Of a stretch of 7,588 nucleotides of DNA, positions 1-5,920 are shown piece after piece. The first letter of the stretch is position 1. Every line of letters begins with the position of its first letter. The DNA lies in NCBI GenBank assembly GCA_947632525.1, contig CANRPQ010000060.1:1-7588 (forward strand), given 5' to 3'. This DNA comes from an uncultured Clostridia bacterium (lineage in GTDB: Bacteria; Bacillota; Clostridia; TANB77; CAG-508). The notes below the pieces were generated by a model. The model saw only the letters and a program-made list of their open reading frames with translations. It did no database searches and was not told where the DNA came from. The translations under genes were made by a program, and so were the position numbers.

Positions 1-55
1 ATTTTTATTATACATGTTTAAGTTAACTTTTAAGAAATTTTTGCTTTATATTTTT

Positions 56-364
56 CTAAATAAGTTTTGTAATTTCTTCTCTTGATTGAACTCCAACTGT
101 TCTTCCTGTTTCTTTTCCTTCTTTTAGTACAATAAAGGTTGGTATACTCATAACGCCATATTTTTCTGCTAATTCTGGGCATTCATCAATATTTATTTTT
201 CCTACTTTAATAGATGTACTCATGCTTTCTGCAATATCGTCTATTACAGGTGACATCATTTTACATGGTCCACACCAACTAGCCCAAAAGTCAAGTAATA
301 CTGGCATTCTTGATTCTAATATCTCCTTATTAAAATTTTCATTGTTTACTTCTATAGTAGCCAT
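56..364 (-). CDS. trxA: Thioredoxin (TrxA)
   Basis: This is a small cytoplasmic dithiol-disulfide oxidoreductase that passes electrons from a thioredoxin reductase to protein disulfides. The WCGPCK active site is present (Cys31 and Cys34 of 102 residues), as is the cis-proline loop SIPTF (Pro75), and the overall beta-alpha-beta pattern is that of a classic thioredoxin. The start is well supported by AAGGAGGA (371-378), six bases from the ATG. The gene lies 84 bases downstream of the thioredoxin-reductase-like gene and is probably co-transcribed with it. The protein ends at a TAG just after EEITKLI, about five residues before the usual end of the last helix (E. coli ends FLDANLA). Beyond the TAG the frame stays open for ten codons that look like the missing helix end (KNIKQKFLKS) before a TAA at 23-25, so the TAG may be a recent truncation. 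The 55 bases after the gene show no clear terminator. Confidence 0.97.
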   Translation of the reverse strand: MATIEVNNENFNKEILESRMPVLLDFWASWCGPCKMMSPVIDDIAESMSTSIKVGKINIDECPELAEKYGVMSIPTFIVLKEGKETGRTVGVQSREEITKLI

Positions 365-428
365 TTTTATTCCTCCTTATTAATACTTTTTAGGTTTTAA
401 GTTTACCTAGAACTTTTTTATATTTTTA

Positions 429-459
429 TGTCCGCTAAACTAACGTCCCTAAACGGACA
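429..459. repeat. GC-rich repeat-like element across the trxB 3' end
   Basis: The element has outer inverted arms TGTCCG (429-434) and CGGACA (454-459). Inside it is an imperfect direct repeat, read on the minus strand as GTTTAGGGAC and GTTTAGCGGAC. It is distinctly richer in G+C than the flanks and contains the last codons and stop of the reductase gene. There is no following T-tract, so it is not a convincing terminator. It could be a short dispersed (REP-like) repeat or a structured spacer between two cistrons. The arms and direct repeats are seen directly; the mobile or REP-like nature is inference. Confidence 0.45.
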
Positions 460-1294
460 ATCCGGCTTTTGCACCTTCATATACTGCTTTGCTTATTTGT
501 AAAAGTCCACCTGTGCAATCACCACATGCATATAAGCCTGGTACTGTGGTTTGCATATTTTCATCAACAACTATATGATTATTTTCTATTCTTGCTCCAA
601 TTTTTCTTGCTAAGTCATTACTATTTGCCGTTCCTAATGCTATAAATACTCCACTAACTTGCTTTTTTGTATTGTCTTCAAATTCTATTTCTTGTAGTTT
701 ACTGTCTCCTCTAAATTCTTTTATTTTTTTATTATTTACCTCTAATTCAATATTTATGTTTCTATTTTCAACTATATGTTTTCCATTTGTCAAAATTGTT
801 ACAGAATTTACTATTGGTTTTAATTGTTCCATTTCATGTATTGCATAATTTCCATTTCCTAATACTGCTACATCTTTTCCTTTATAAAAGAATGCATCAC
901 ATATTGCACAATAGCTAACTCCTTTGCCTTCATATTCTTTAATTCCTTTAATATCTGGAGTGGCTCTGTTTGCTCCGGTTGCTAAAATTACAGATTTTGA
1001 TTGATAATGTGAATTTACTGTATCTATTTCAAATTTTCCACTATATGAAATATTTACAACCTCATCTTCAACTATTTCTATTCCTAATCCTTTTGCTTGT
1101 TTAATACCATTTTCATACAGCTCTTTACCTGAAATTGCTTTTGTAAATCCGTAATAGTTTTCTATTCTTTCTGTTTTTTCTAATGCTCCTAATCCTTTAG
1201 AGATTATCAATACTGATAGCTTTCTACGTTTTGCATATAATGAAGCTGAGATTCCAGCAGGTCCGCTTCCTATAATAATTACATCGTATATCAT
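449..1294 (-). CDS. trxB: Thioredoxin-reductase-like FAD flavoprotein lacking an NADPH signature
   Basis: This is a 281-residue flavoprotein disulfide reductase expected to reduce the adjacent thioredoxin. It has an N-terminal FAD dinucleotide-binding motif GSGPAG (residues 9-14), the redox-active CAIC (Cys129, Cys132) in the position of the TrxR CATC motif, and a C-terminal FAD segment GLYACGDCTGG with two further cysteines (257, 260). The second nucleotide-binding site is altered: it reads GNGNYA (146-151), and the NADPH-specific HRRxxxR stretch is absent (VTILTNGKHI instead). Clostridial ferredoxin-dependent flavin thioredoxin reductases are known to lack these motifs, so ferredoxin may be the electron donor (inference). 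The start is placed at the second methionine because AAGGAGA sits just upstream; an upstream in-frame ATG at 1345 has no such site and would add 17 unlikely residues. The C-terminus stops at AKAGLSV, roughly ten residues short of typical homologues, inside a repeat-like element. The symbol is assigned by analogy. Confidence 0.9.
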   Translation of the reverse strand: MIYDVIIIGSGPAGISASLYAKRRKLSVLIISKGLGALEKTERIENYYGFTKAISGKELYENGIKQAKGLGIEIVEDEVVNISYSGKFEIDTVNSHYQSKSVILATGANRATPDIKGIKEYEGKGVSYCAICDAFFYKGKDVAVLGNGNYAIHEMEQLKPIVNSVTILTNGKHIVENRNINIELEVNNKKIKEFRGDSKLQEIEFEDNTKKQVSGVFIALGTANSNDLARKIGARIENNHIVVDENMQTTVPGLYACGDCTGGLLQISKAVYEGAKAGLSV

Positions 1295-1344
1295 AAGCTC
1301 TCCTTTTATTATTATATATTTTTTAGAAATATATACCCATTGCA

Positions 1345-2250
1345 CTATAAAATATCATATAGGTTCTTAAAATCATATCCTTGATTTCTTAAGTATGAAA
1401 TTACATCTGGTAAAGTTTTTGCTGTTAAATCTTTATTCGGTGCATCATGCATTAATACTACAATACTATTTTTTCCTCTGCAGGTTGCTTTTAAATTGCT
1501 CATAATTGCTTGTTTAGTTTCAGCTCCGTCAGCATCATTTGTTAGGCAATTCCAGTCTAAATATGCAACTCCATTTTCTTTAAGGTATTTTTTTGCTTTA
1601 GTCTTTATAGAATTATAGTATCCACCTACTGAACCACCTGGAAAGCGGAATATATTTGATTGATAGCTTTCATCATTTAATGCCTTTTGAATTAGTTTGT
1701 TTGTTTTATTATATTCTTCTAATGGTTTTTTATAATTTTCATATACTTTTGAGTACACATGAGAATATCCATGGTTAGCTATATAGTGCCCCTCTTGTTG
1801 CTCCCTTTTTAAAATTTCTGGATTAGATTTTACCATTGTTCCTAATACAAAAAATGTTGCCTTTATATTTTCATTTTTTAATGTATCCAATATTTTAGGT
1901 GTAACTGTGCCTGAAGGTCCATCATCAAATGTCAAAAAAGCCACTTTCCCTTTTATTTCATATATGTTATCAATTGTTTTTAATTGCTTACTTGTTAATT
2001 TAGTTATATTTTTATTAGATGATTCTGGACTATTTTCGTTATTTATACTATTTTCATTTGCAACTTGTAATGGTGTCTCTTTATTTTCAGGACTCTCTGA
2101 TACTTCTTCTTTATTATTTACATGTTCTGCTAATTTTATTCCACTAGAAATAGCTATAGGTATAAGAATGATTAACATGATTATAATAATAACTATGGAC
2201 TTTCCATTTTTTCTTTTTCTTTTTGTTTTTTCAATCTCATACATTACCAT
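1345..2250 (-). CDS. Membrane-anchored polysaccharide deacetylase (NodB/CE4 family)
   Basis: This 301-residue protein probably removes acetyl groups from peptidoglycan or another surface polysaccharide outside the membrane. It has a basic N-terminus (KTKRKRKNGK), one hydrophobic segment (about residues 20-38) and a low-complexity Asn/Ser/Glu linker. The C-terminal NodB domain shows the CE4 motifs in order: TFDDGPSG with the catalytic and metal-binding aspartates, HGYSH with the two metal-binding histidines, FRFPGG, the YLDWN...DADG region and the VVLMHD histidine motif. All catalytic residues appear intact. The start is set at ATG 2250 because AAAGGTG (2257-2263) lies six bases upstream; the in-frame GTG at 2259 falls inside that ribosome binding site. 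The gene ends 50 bases before the reductase start, so the three genes may form one transcript. Substrate (GlcNAc or MurNAc in peptidoglycan) cannot be settled from sequence. Confidence 0.93.
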   Translation of the reverse strand: MVMYEIEKTKRKRKNGKSIVIIIIMLIILIPIAISSGIKLAEHVNNKEEVSESPENKETPLQVANENSINNENSPESSNKNITKLTSKQLKTIDNIYEIKGKVAFLTFDDGPSGTVTPKILDTLKNENIKATFFVLGTMVKSNPEILKREQQEGHYIANHGYSHVYSKVYENYKKPLEEYNKTNKLIQKALNDESYQSNIFRFPGGSVGGYYNSIKTKAKKYLKENGVAYLDWNCLTNDADGAETKQAIMSNLKATCRGKNSIVVLMHDAPNKDLTAKTLPDVISYLRNQGYDFKNLYDIL

Positions 2251-2283
2251 AAAAAACACCTTTTATCGACAGATTTCATCTAT

Positions 2284-2289
2284 AGTATA
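2284..2289 (-). promoter_or_regulatory. Possible -10 element for the deacetylase-thioredoxin genes
   Basis: TATACT on the minus strand lies about 34 bases upstream of the deacetylase start. No good -35 hexamer is visible at 16-18 bases in the surrounding A/T tract, so this is a weak call. It is the best candidate for transcription starting after the terminator at 2350-2389. Confidence 0.35.
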
Positions 2290-2349
2290 CACCTTTTATT
2301 AAAATTTTAATAGTTTATTTAAAATATTTTTAATTTTTTTATAAATAAA

Positions 2350-2389
2350 TAATAGAAGCAATCATCAAATTTGACTATTGCTTCTATTA
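2350..2389 (-). terminator. Hairpin terminator after the GC-richer small gene
   Basis: A perfect 13-bp inverted repeat pairs 2350-2362 with 2377-2389 (arm core AATAGAAGCAAT). The 14-base centre is itself nearly palindromic (TCAAATTTGA). On the minus strand it follows the stop of the 117-codon gene by 17 bases and is followed by ATTTATTTAT, a loose U-rich tract. It separates that gene from the deacetylase group. The tract is not a clean U-run, so efficiency is uncertain. Confidence 0.65.
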
Positions 2390-2405
2390 AGGTCTTTTAC
2401 TTGCG

Positions 2406-2759
2406 TTAGCTTAGGGCTTCCTTCAATTCATCCTTCGTGTACTCCAGTTTGTCGTATTCTTCATAGTACAGTTCAGATGAAGGTAAGGGATAAAACTCCG
2501 AATCATCCGTTCCACTTATGGCAACGGCATTTCTGTTTACGAGAACAAGCCTCACTTCTTTGTCGATCATTTCATTGGCAGAGATTGCTTCACATATCTC
2601 CATAATTCTCGCTAAGATATACGCATCTTTCGCATTGTAGGTTTTAAATAGCGTCCGATCTATACGTCCATCCTTTTCAAAGAACTGGATTTCAAAGATG
2701 AACTCTTCTTCTGCATCCACCGCCTGGATCGTTGCATTTACAGTCCGCACCTTACTCAT
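2406..2759 (-). CDS. Small acidic protein of unknown function, atypical composition
   Basis: This is a 117-residue soluble protein that I do not recognise. It has no signal peptide, membrane segment, cysteine motif or obvious catalytic signature. The N-terminal half alternates short beta-like stretches (VRTVNATIQAV, FIFEIQFFE), followed by an alanine/isoleucine-rich helix (AKDAYILARIMEICEAISANEM), a beta-like VRLVLVNRNAVAI and an acidic Tyr/Glu-rich tail ending KDELKEALS. G+C is about 42% by hand count, against about 30% for its neighbours, with many C- and G-ending codons, which points to a different origin. The start is supported by AAGGAGG upstream of the ATG. It has its own promoter (2806-2834), a palindromic operator candidate and a downstream hairpin terminator, so it is a self-contained transcription unit dropped between the ATPase and deacetylase genes. 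A phage, plasmid or integrative-element origin is possible but unproven. Confidence 0.82.
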   Translation of the reverse strand: MSKVRTVNATIQAVDAEEEFIFEIQFFEKDGRIDRTLFKTYNAKDAYILARIMEICEAISANEMIDKEVRLVLVNRNAVAISGTDDSEFYPLPSSELYYEEYDKLEYTKDELKEALS

Positions 2760-2783
2760 AGTAAAAGCCTCCTTAAATTATTT

Positions 2784-2797
2784 GTTGCATTTGCAAC
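2784..2797. promoter_or_regulatory. Palindromic operator candidate for the small gene
   Basis: The perfect palindrome GTTGCATTTGCAAC (6-bp arms, 2-base centre) starts about nine bases downstream of the -10 element, so it covers the expected transcription start and early leader, where a bound repressor would block initiation or elongation. The -35 hexamer TTGCAA repeats the half-site core. Which regulator binds is unknown; the symmetry suits a dimeric winged-helix or TetR-type protein (inference). Confidence 0.55.
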
Positions 2798-2805
2798 TTA
2801 TATAT

Positions 2806-2834
2806 ATTTTACCACAGTATACATAATTTTGCAA
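2806..2834 (-). promoter_or_regulatory. Promoter of the small unknown gene
   Basis: On the minus strand there is a -35 TTGCAA (2829-2834), a spacer of exactly 17 bases and a -10 TAAAAT (2806-2811) preceded by TGG, an extended -10. The -35 lies only five bases or so from the ATPase stop codon, so there is no room for a terminator between the two genes. ATPase transcripts may therefore read into this gene as well. Confidence 0.7.
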
Positions 2835-2838
2835 ATAT

Positions 2839-5610
2839 TTATCCTTCATCCTTTGTTGTGTTCCATTTAAATAACTTGAATATTTCTACAATTACAATTG
2901 GCATGAATACTAATACTGCAATTTCAATTAAGTTCATTATTGGTAATATTGGTATGCTAAAAATAGTTCTTAAAGCTGGTATTAGTAATACAACAATCAT
3001 TAAGGTTGCTGATGCTAGTGTTGCTAAGATTAATTTGCTATTTCCAAATATACCTGTTTTGAAAATAGATTCTTTATTATTTCTAACATTAAATACATGT
3101 ATTAATTCAGAAAGTGCTAGAACAGTAAATGCCATTGCCTGGCCAATTTCTACTCTAATTTCTTCTTCTGATAATGTTCTTACAATTCCTTCTGCAGATT
3201 TAACTTGTACGGTAGGTAATTGATTTATTGGGGTTGCTAATCCTATAATAAATGCTGCTAGTGTAAGTAATCCAATCATAATTCCCTGGTAAATTACTCT
3301 CCAAGTCATTCCTTTTGTGAATATTCCTTGGTTTGGTTTTACTGGTTTTCTATTCATAACATCTTTTTGTGCAGGATCTACAGCTAGTGCTAGTGCTGGT
3401 AGTGAGTCTGTTACTAAGTTTATCCATAAAATATGAATTGGTAGTAATGGAACAATTAAATTTACATCTATATTAAACCATTTGCTTAATAAAGGAGTAA
3501 TTAAAATTGCTAAAAATAAAATTACTATTTCACCTATGTTGCTAGATAATAAGAATTGTATTGCTTTTAGAATGTTATCGTAAATACGTCTTCCTTCTTC
3601 TACAGATGACACAATTGTTGCAAAGTTATCATCTGTTAAAATTACATCTGCCGCTTCTTTTGATACATCTGTACCTACGATTCCCATAGCGCAACCAATA
3701 TCAGCTGTTTTTAATGCTGGTGCATCATTAACACCGTCTCCTGTCATTGCTACAACTTCGCCATTTTCTTTCCATGCTTTAACAATACGAACTTTATGCT
3801 CAGGTGATACCCTTGCATATACACTATATTTTCTTACATTCTTTATTAAGTCTTCATCAGACATTTCTTCTAATTCTGAGCCTGTAATTGCTTCTTCATC
3901 TTTTTCTAAAATTCCTAATGCTTTTGCTATCGCTATTGCCGTTACTTTATGATCTCCTGTAATCATAACTGTTTTTATTCCGGCTTTTTTGCATTTTTCA
4001 ACTGCTTGTTTTACTTCTTCCCTTGGTGGGTCAATCATTCCAACCATACCAACATAGATTAAATCTTTTTCAATGTTTTTCATTTCTTCATCTGTAGGTT
4101 CATGGTCTATTTCTTTATAGGCCATTGCTAAAACACGAAGAGCATCCTTAGCCATTTCTTCATTTTGTTTTTCTATTTCTTTTTTATATTCTTCAATATT
4201 TGTATTGATTTTTCCATTTATATTATAGGCATTGCATTTACTTAGCAGTTCATCTACTCCGCCTTTTGTGTATATAATATATTTATCTTGTAATTTATGA
4301 ACTGTTGTCATTAGCTTTCTTTCAGAGTCAAATGGTAATTCTTTTACACGAGGAAATTGTTCTAGTATAGCAGGGTCAAAATCTAAGTTAAATCCCATAT
4401 CTATTAAAGCAGTCTCTGTTGGGTCACCTGTTAGTGTTTTATCAGATGCTACTTTAGTATCATTACAAAACATACTGATATATACTAGTTTTTCTAATTC
4501 TGGTGTTGTATTATTTGTATCTATTTTTTCAATATCTACTAATTTGTTATTGTAAAAAATTTTCTTTACAGTCATTTTATTTTGTGTTAAAGTTCCTGTT
4601 TTGTCAGAGCAAATAACTGTTGTGCTACCTAGAGTTTCTACTGCTGGCAATTTTTTTACAATTGCATTTTTCTTAACCATTCTCTGTACACCAATAGCCA
4701 ATACTATTGTTGATACAGCTGCTAATCCTTCTGGAATTGCTGCAACTGCTAGGCTAACGGCTGTCATAAACATGTCAATTGGATTTTTTCCATAAAGTAA
4801 TCCTATTAAAAATATAACAATACAAATAACAATTGCTGCAATTCCTAGAGTTTTGCCTAATTTGTTTAGCTTTTTACCAAGTGGTGTTTCAGTATCTTCT
4901 ACTTCATTAATCATTCCTGCAATTTTACCTACTTGGGTATTCATTCCTGTTTCTACTACAATTCCTTTTCCTCTACCATAAGTAATTAAGCTAGAAGAAA
5001 ATAACATATTAACTCTATCACCTATTCCTACCTTTTCTTTATTAATTGGTTCTATATTTTTATCTACTGGTAATGATTCACCTGTTAAAGATGCTTCTTG
5101 TGATTTTAAGTTCACTGCTTCTGTAATTCTTAAGTCTGCTGGCACATAGTCACCTGTATCTAACACAACAATATCACCTGGTACTAATTCTTTGGATGGT
5201 ATTACTGTTATGTTTCCATTACGAATTACTTTAACTACATGTGAACTTAGTTTTTGCAATGCTTCTAATGATTTTTCTGCTTTACTTTCTTGTGCAACGC
5301 CAATTATAGCATTTACAATAACTACTATTAAAATTATAATAGAATCTGTAATTCCTTCTCCTTCATAATATCCAACTATTCCTGATATAATTGCTGCTAA
5401 AATTAAAATAATTATCATGAAGTCTTTAAATTGTTCTAAAAATTTTACTAATAGACTTTTTTTCTTTTTAGCGGCTAGTTCGTTGTTTCCAAAAATTTCT
5501 CTATTTTTTATTATTTGCTCTTCTGTTAAACCTTGCTCTAAATTTACTTCAAAGTCTTTTGATACTTCTTGTATTGACTTTTGGAACCATTCTTTTTTTT
5601 CTTCTTTCAT
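2839..5610 (-). CDS. P2A-type cation-transporting ATPase, probable Mn2+/Ca2+ exporter
   Basis: This is a complete 923-residue P-type ATPase of the SERCA-like group, which pumps divalent cations out of the cytoplasm at the cost of ATP. It has an N-terminal cation-ATPase domain, actuator TGES (176-179), PEGL in TM4 (293-296), the phosphorylated aspartate in DKTGTLT (Asp336), a nucleotide-binding KGGVDE, MITGD, and the hinge motif TGDGVND (623-629). About ten membrane segments are visible. Transport-site residues match SERCA sites: Asn691/Glu694 in NIGE, Asn731/Thr734/Asp735 in NLVTD, and a glutamate in TM8 (Glu835). Such residues fit Ca2+ or Mn2+ and cannot separate them. The leader carries a yybP-ykoY manganese riboswitch, and Lactococcus YoaB, a related ATPase, is controlled the same way, so Mn2+ export is the best reading. 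A GGGAG ribosome binding site precedes the ATG. No frameshift or missing motif was seen. Confidence 0.96.
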   Translation of the reverse strand: MKEEKKEWFQKSIQEVSKDFEVNLEQGLTEEQIIKNREIFGNNELAAKKKKSLLVKFLEQFKDFMIIILILAAIISGIVGYYEGEGITDSIIILIVVIVNAIIGVAQESKAEKSLEALQKLSSHVVKVIRNGNITVIPSKELVPGDIVVLDTGDYVPADLRITEAVNLKSQEASLTGESLPVDKNIEPINKEKVGIGDRVNMLFSSSLITYGRGKGIVVETGMNTQVGKIAGMINEVEDTETPLGKKLNKLGKTLGIAAIVICIVIFLIGLLYGKNPIDMFMTAVSLAVAAIPEGLAAVSTIVLAIGVQRMVKKNAIVKKLPAVETLGSTTVICSDKTGTLTQNKMTVKKIFYNNKLVDIEKIDTNNTTPELEKLVYISMFCNDTKVASDKTLTGDPTETALIDMGFNLDFDPAILEQFPRVKELPFDSERKLMTTVHKLQDKYIIYTKGGVDELLSKCNAYNINGKINTNIEEYKKEIEKQNEEMAKDALRVLAMAYKEIDHEPTDEEMKNIEKDLIYVGMVGMIDPPREEVKQAVEKCKKAGIKTVMITGDHKVTAIAIAKALGILEKDEEAITGSELEEMSDEDLIKNVRKYSVYARVSPEHKVRIVKAWKENGEVVAMTGDGVNDAPALKTADIGCAMGIVGTDVSKEAADVILTDDNFATIVSSVEEGRRIYDNILKAIQFLLSSNIGEIVILFLAILITPLLSKWFNIDVNLIVPLLPIHILWINLVTDSLPALALAVDPAQKDVMNRKPVKPNQGIFTKGMTWRVIYQGIMIGLLTLAAFIIGLATPINQLPTVQVKSAEGIVRTLSEEEIRVEIGQAMAFTVLALSELIHVFNVRNNKESIFKTGIFGNSKLILATLASATLMIVVLLIPALRTIFSIPILPIMNLIEIAVLVFMPIVIVEIFKLFKWNTTKDEG

Positions 5611-5676
5611 CCTTACTCTCCCTATTTAAATTTTTCCCTACGTCTTATAAACTATTCTTTTTAACACTTTAATTTT

Positions 5677-5715
5677 AAAAAGACTTTTAAAGAATAAAAA
5701 TTCTTTAAAAGTCTT
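5677..5715 (-). terminator. Riboswitch expression platform: intrinsic terminator in the ATPase leader
   Basis: A perfect 15-bp inverted repeat pairs 5680-5694 with 5701-5715 around a six-base loop, and a run of five U ends it on the minus-strand RNA. The upstream arm (AAGACTTTTAAAGAA in RNA sense) shares AAGACUUUU with the 3' strand of the riboswitch P1 helix, so the two structures exclude each other. Ligand-stabilised P1 would prevent the terminator and allow ATPase transcription. This antitermination logic is known for members of the yybP-ykoY family and is inferred here. Confidence 0.8.
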
Positions 5716-5787
5716 GCTTACCACATGGGTTACTAACCAGAATTTTTCGAGATTGTTGATTAGTAGTTTATAAGCTACTCCCTTTTG
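5707..5787 (-). ncRNA. yybP-ykoY manganese riboswitch
   Basis: In RNA sense the leader contains the family's conserved blocks in order. AAAAGGGAGUAGC (5774-5786) is at the 5' end, UCAACAAUCUCG (5748-5759) matches the family CAACAUACUCG loop closely, and GCAAGAC (5711-5717) is at the 3' end. P1 pairs AAAAG with CUUUU; a further helix pairs CUAAUC with GGUUAG; a small hairpin is ACC-CAUGU-GGU. The family senses Mn2+ through docking of the two conserved loops and switches on exporters such as MntP or P-type ATPases. The position, directly behind a strong promoter and ahead of a P2A ATPase, agrees fully. I identified it from memory of the consensus, not from a covariance-model search. Confidence 0.87.
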
Positions 5788-5791
5788 TAGT

Positions 5792-5820
5792 ATTATATTT
5801 TAATTTTTTCTAATTTGCAA
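5792..5820 (-). promoter_or_regulatory. Promoter of the riboswitch-ATPase transcript
   Basis: There is a -35 TTGCAA (5815-5820), a 17-base A-rich spacer and a perfect -10 TATAAT (5792-5797) on the minus strand. Transcription should start near 5785, exactly at the first base pairs of the riboswitch P1 helix, giving a leader of about 175 bases. A 12-base palindrome ATAGATATCTAT (5820-5831) abuts the -35 and could be an additional protein site; that part is speculative. Confidence 0.8.
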
Positions 5821-5895
5821 TAGATATCTATAACTTTTTCTCTTTCAGTAAATTAAATATAAATCATAAAAGGTAAATTCATTTTACACAAAATT

Positions 5896-5914
5896 ATTTA
5901 CGTACCCAGTAAAT
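5896..5914 (-). other. Small hairpin just after the target-gene stop
   Basis: ATTTAC and GTAAAT are perfect 6-bp arms around a seven-base loop, starting six bases past the stop codon of the pilin-like gene. On the minus strand it is followed by AATTTTGTG, so it could be a weak terminator. Known DGR targets often carry a hairpin or cruciform immediately downstream of the variable region that aids retrohoming; this position fits, but the stem is AT-rich and short. Confidence 0.4.
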
Positions 5915-5920
5915 TTGTTA

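Noticed and set aside
1295..1345. Upstream ATG that would extend the reductase by 17 residues.
   Set aside because: It has no ribosome binding site and lies at the deacetylase stop. The internal ATG at 1294 has AAGGAGA upstream and directly precedes the FAD-binding strand.
2251..2259. GTG start for the deacetylase at 2259.
   Set aside because: The GTG is part of the AAAGGTG ribosome binding site; the ATG at 2250 is correctly spaced from it.
1907..2302. Plus-strand 131-codon hydrophobic open frame.
   Set aside because: It is the reverse of the deacetylase N-terminal and linker region; its hydrophobicity comes from the antisense of A-rich coding sequence.
5650..5920. Search for a DGR template repeat or accessory gene in the spacer downstream of the pilin-like gene.
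   Set aside because: The spacer is AT-rich and is accounted for by the promoter, riboswitch and terminator; no copy of the GC-rich variable segment is present.
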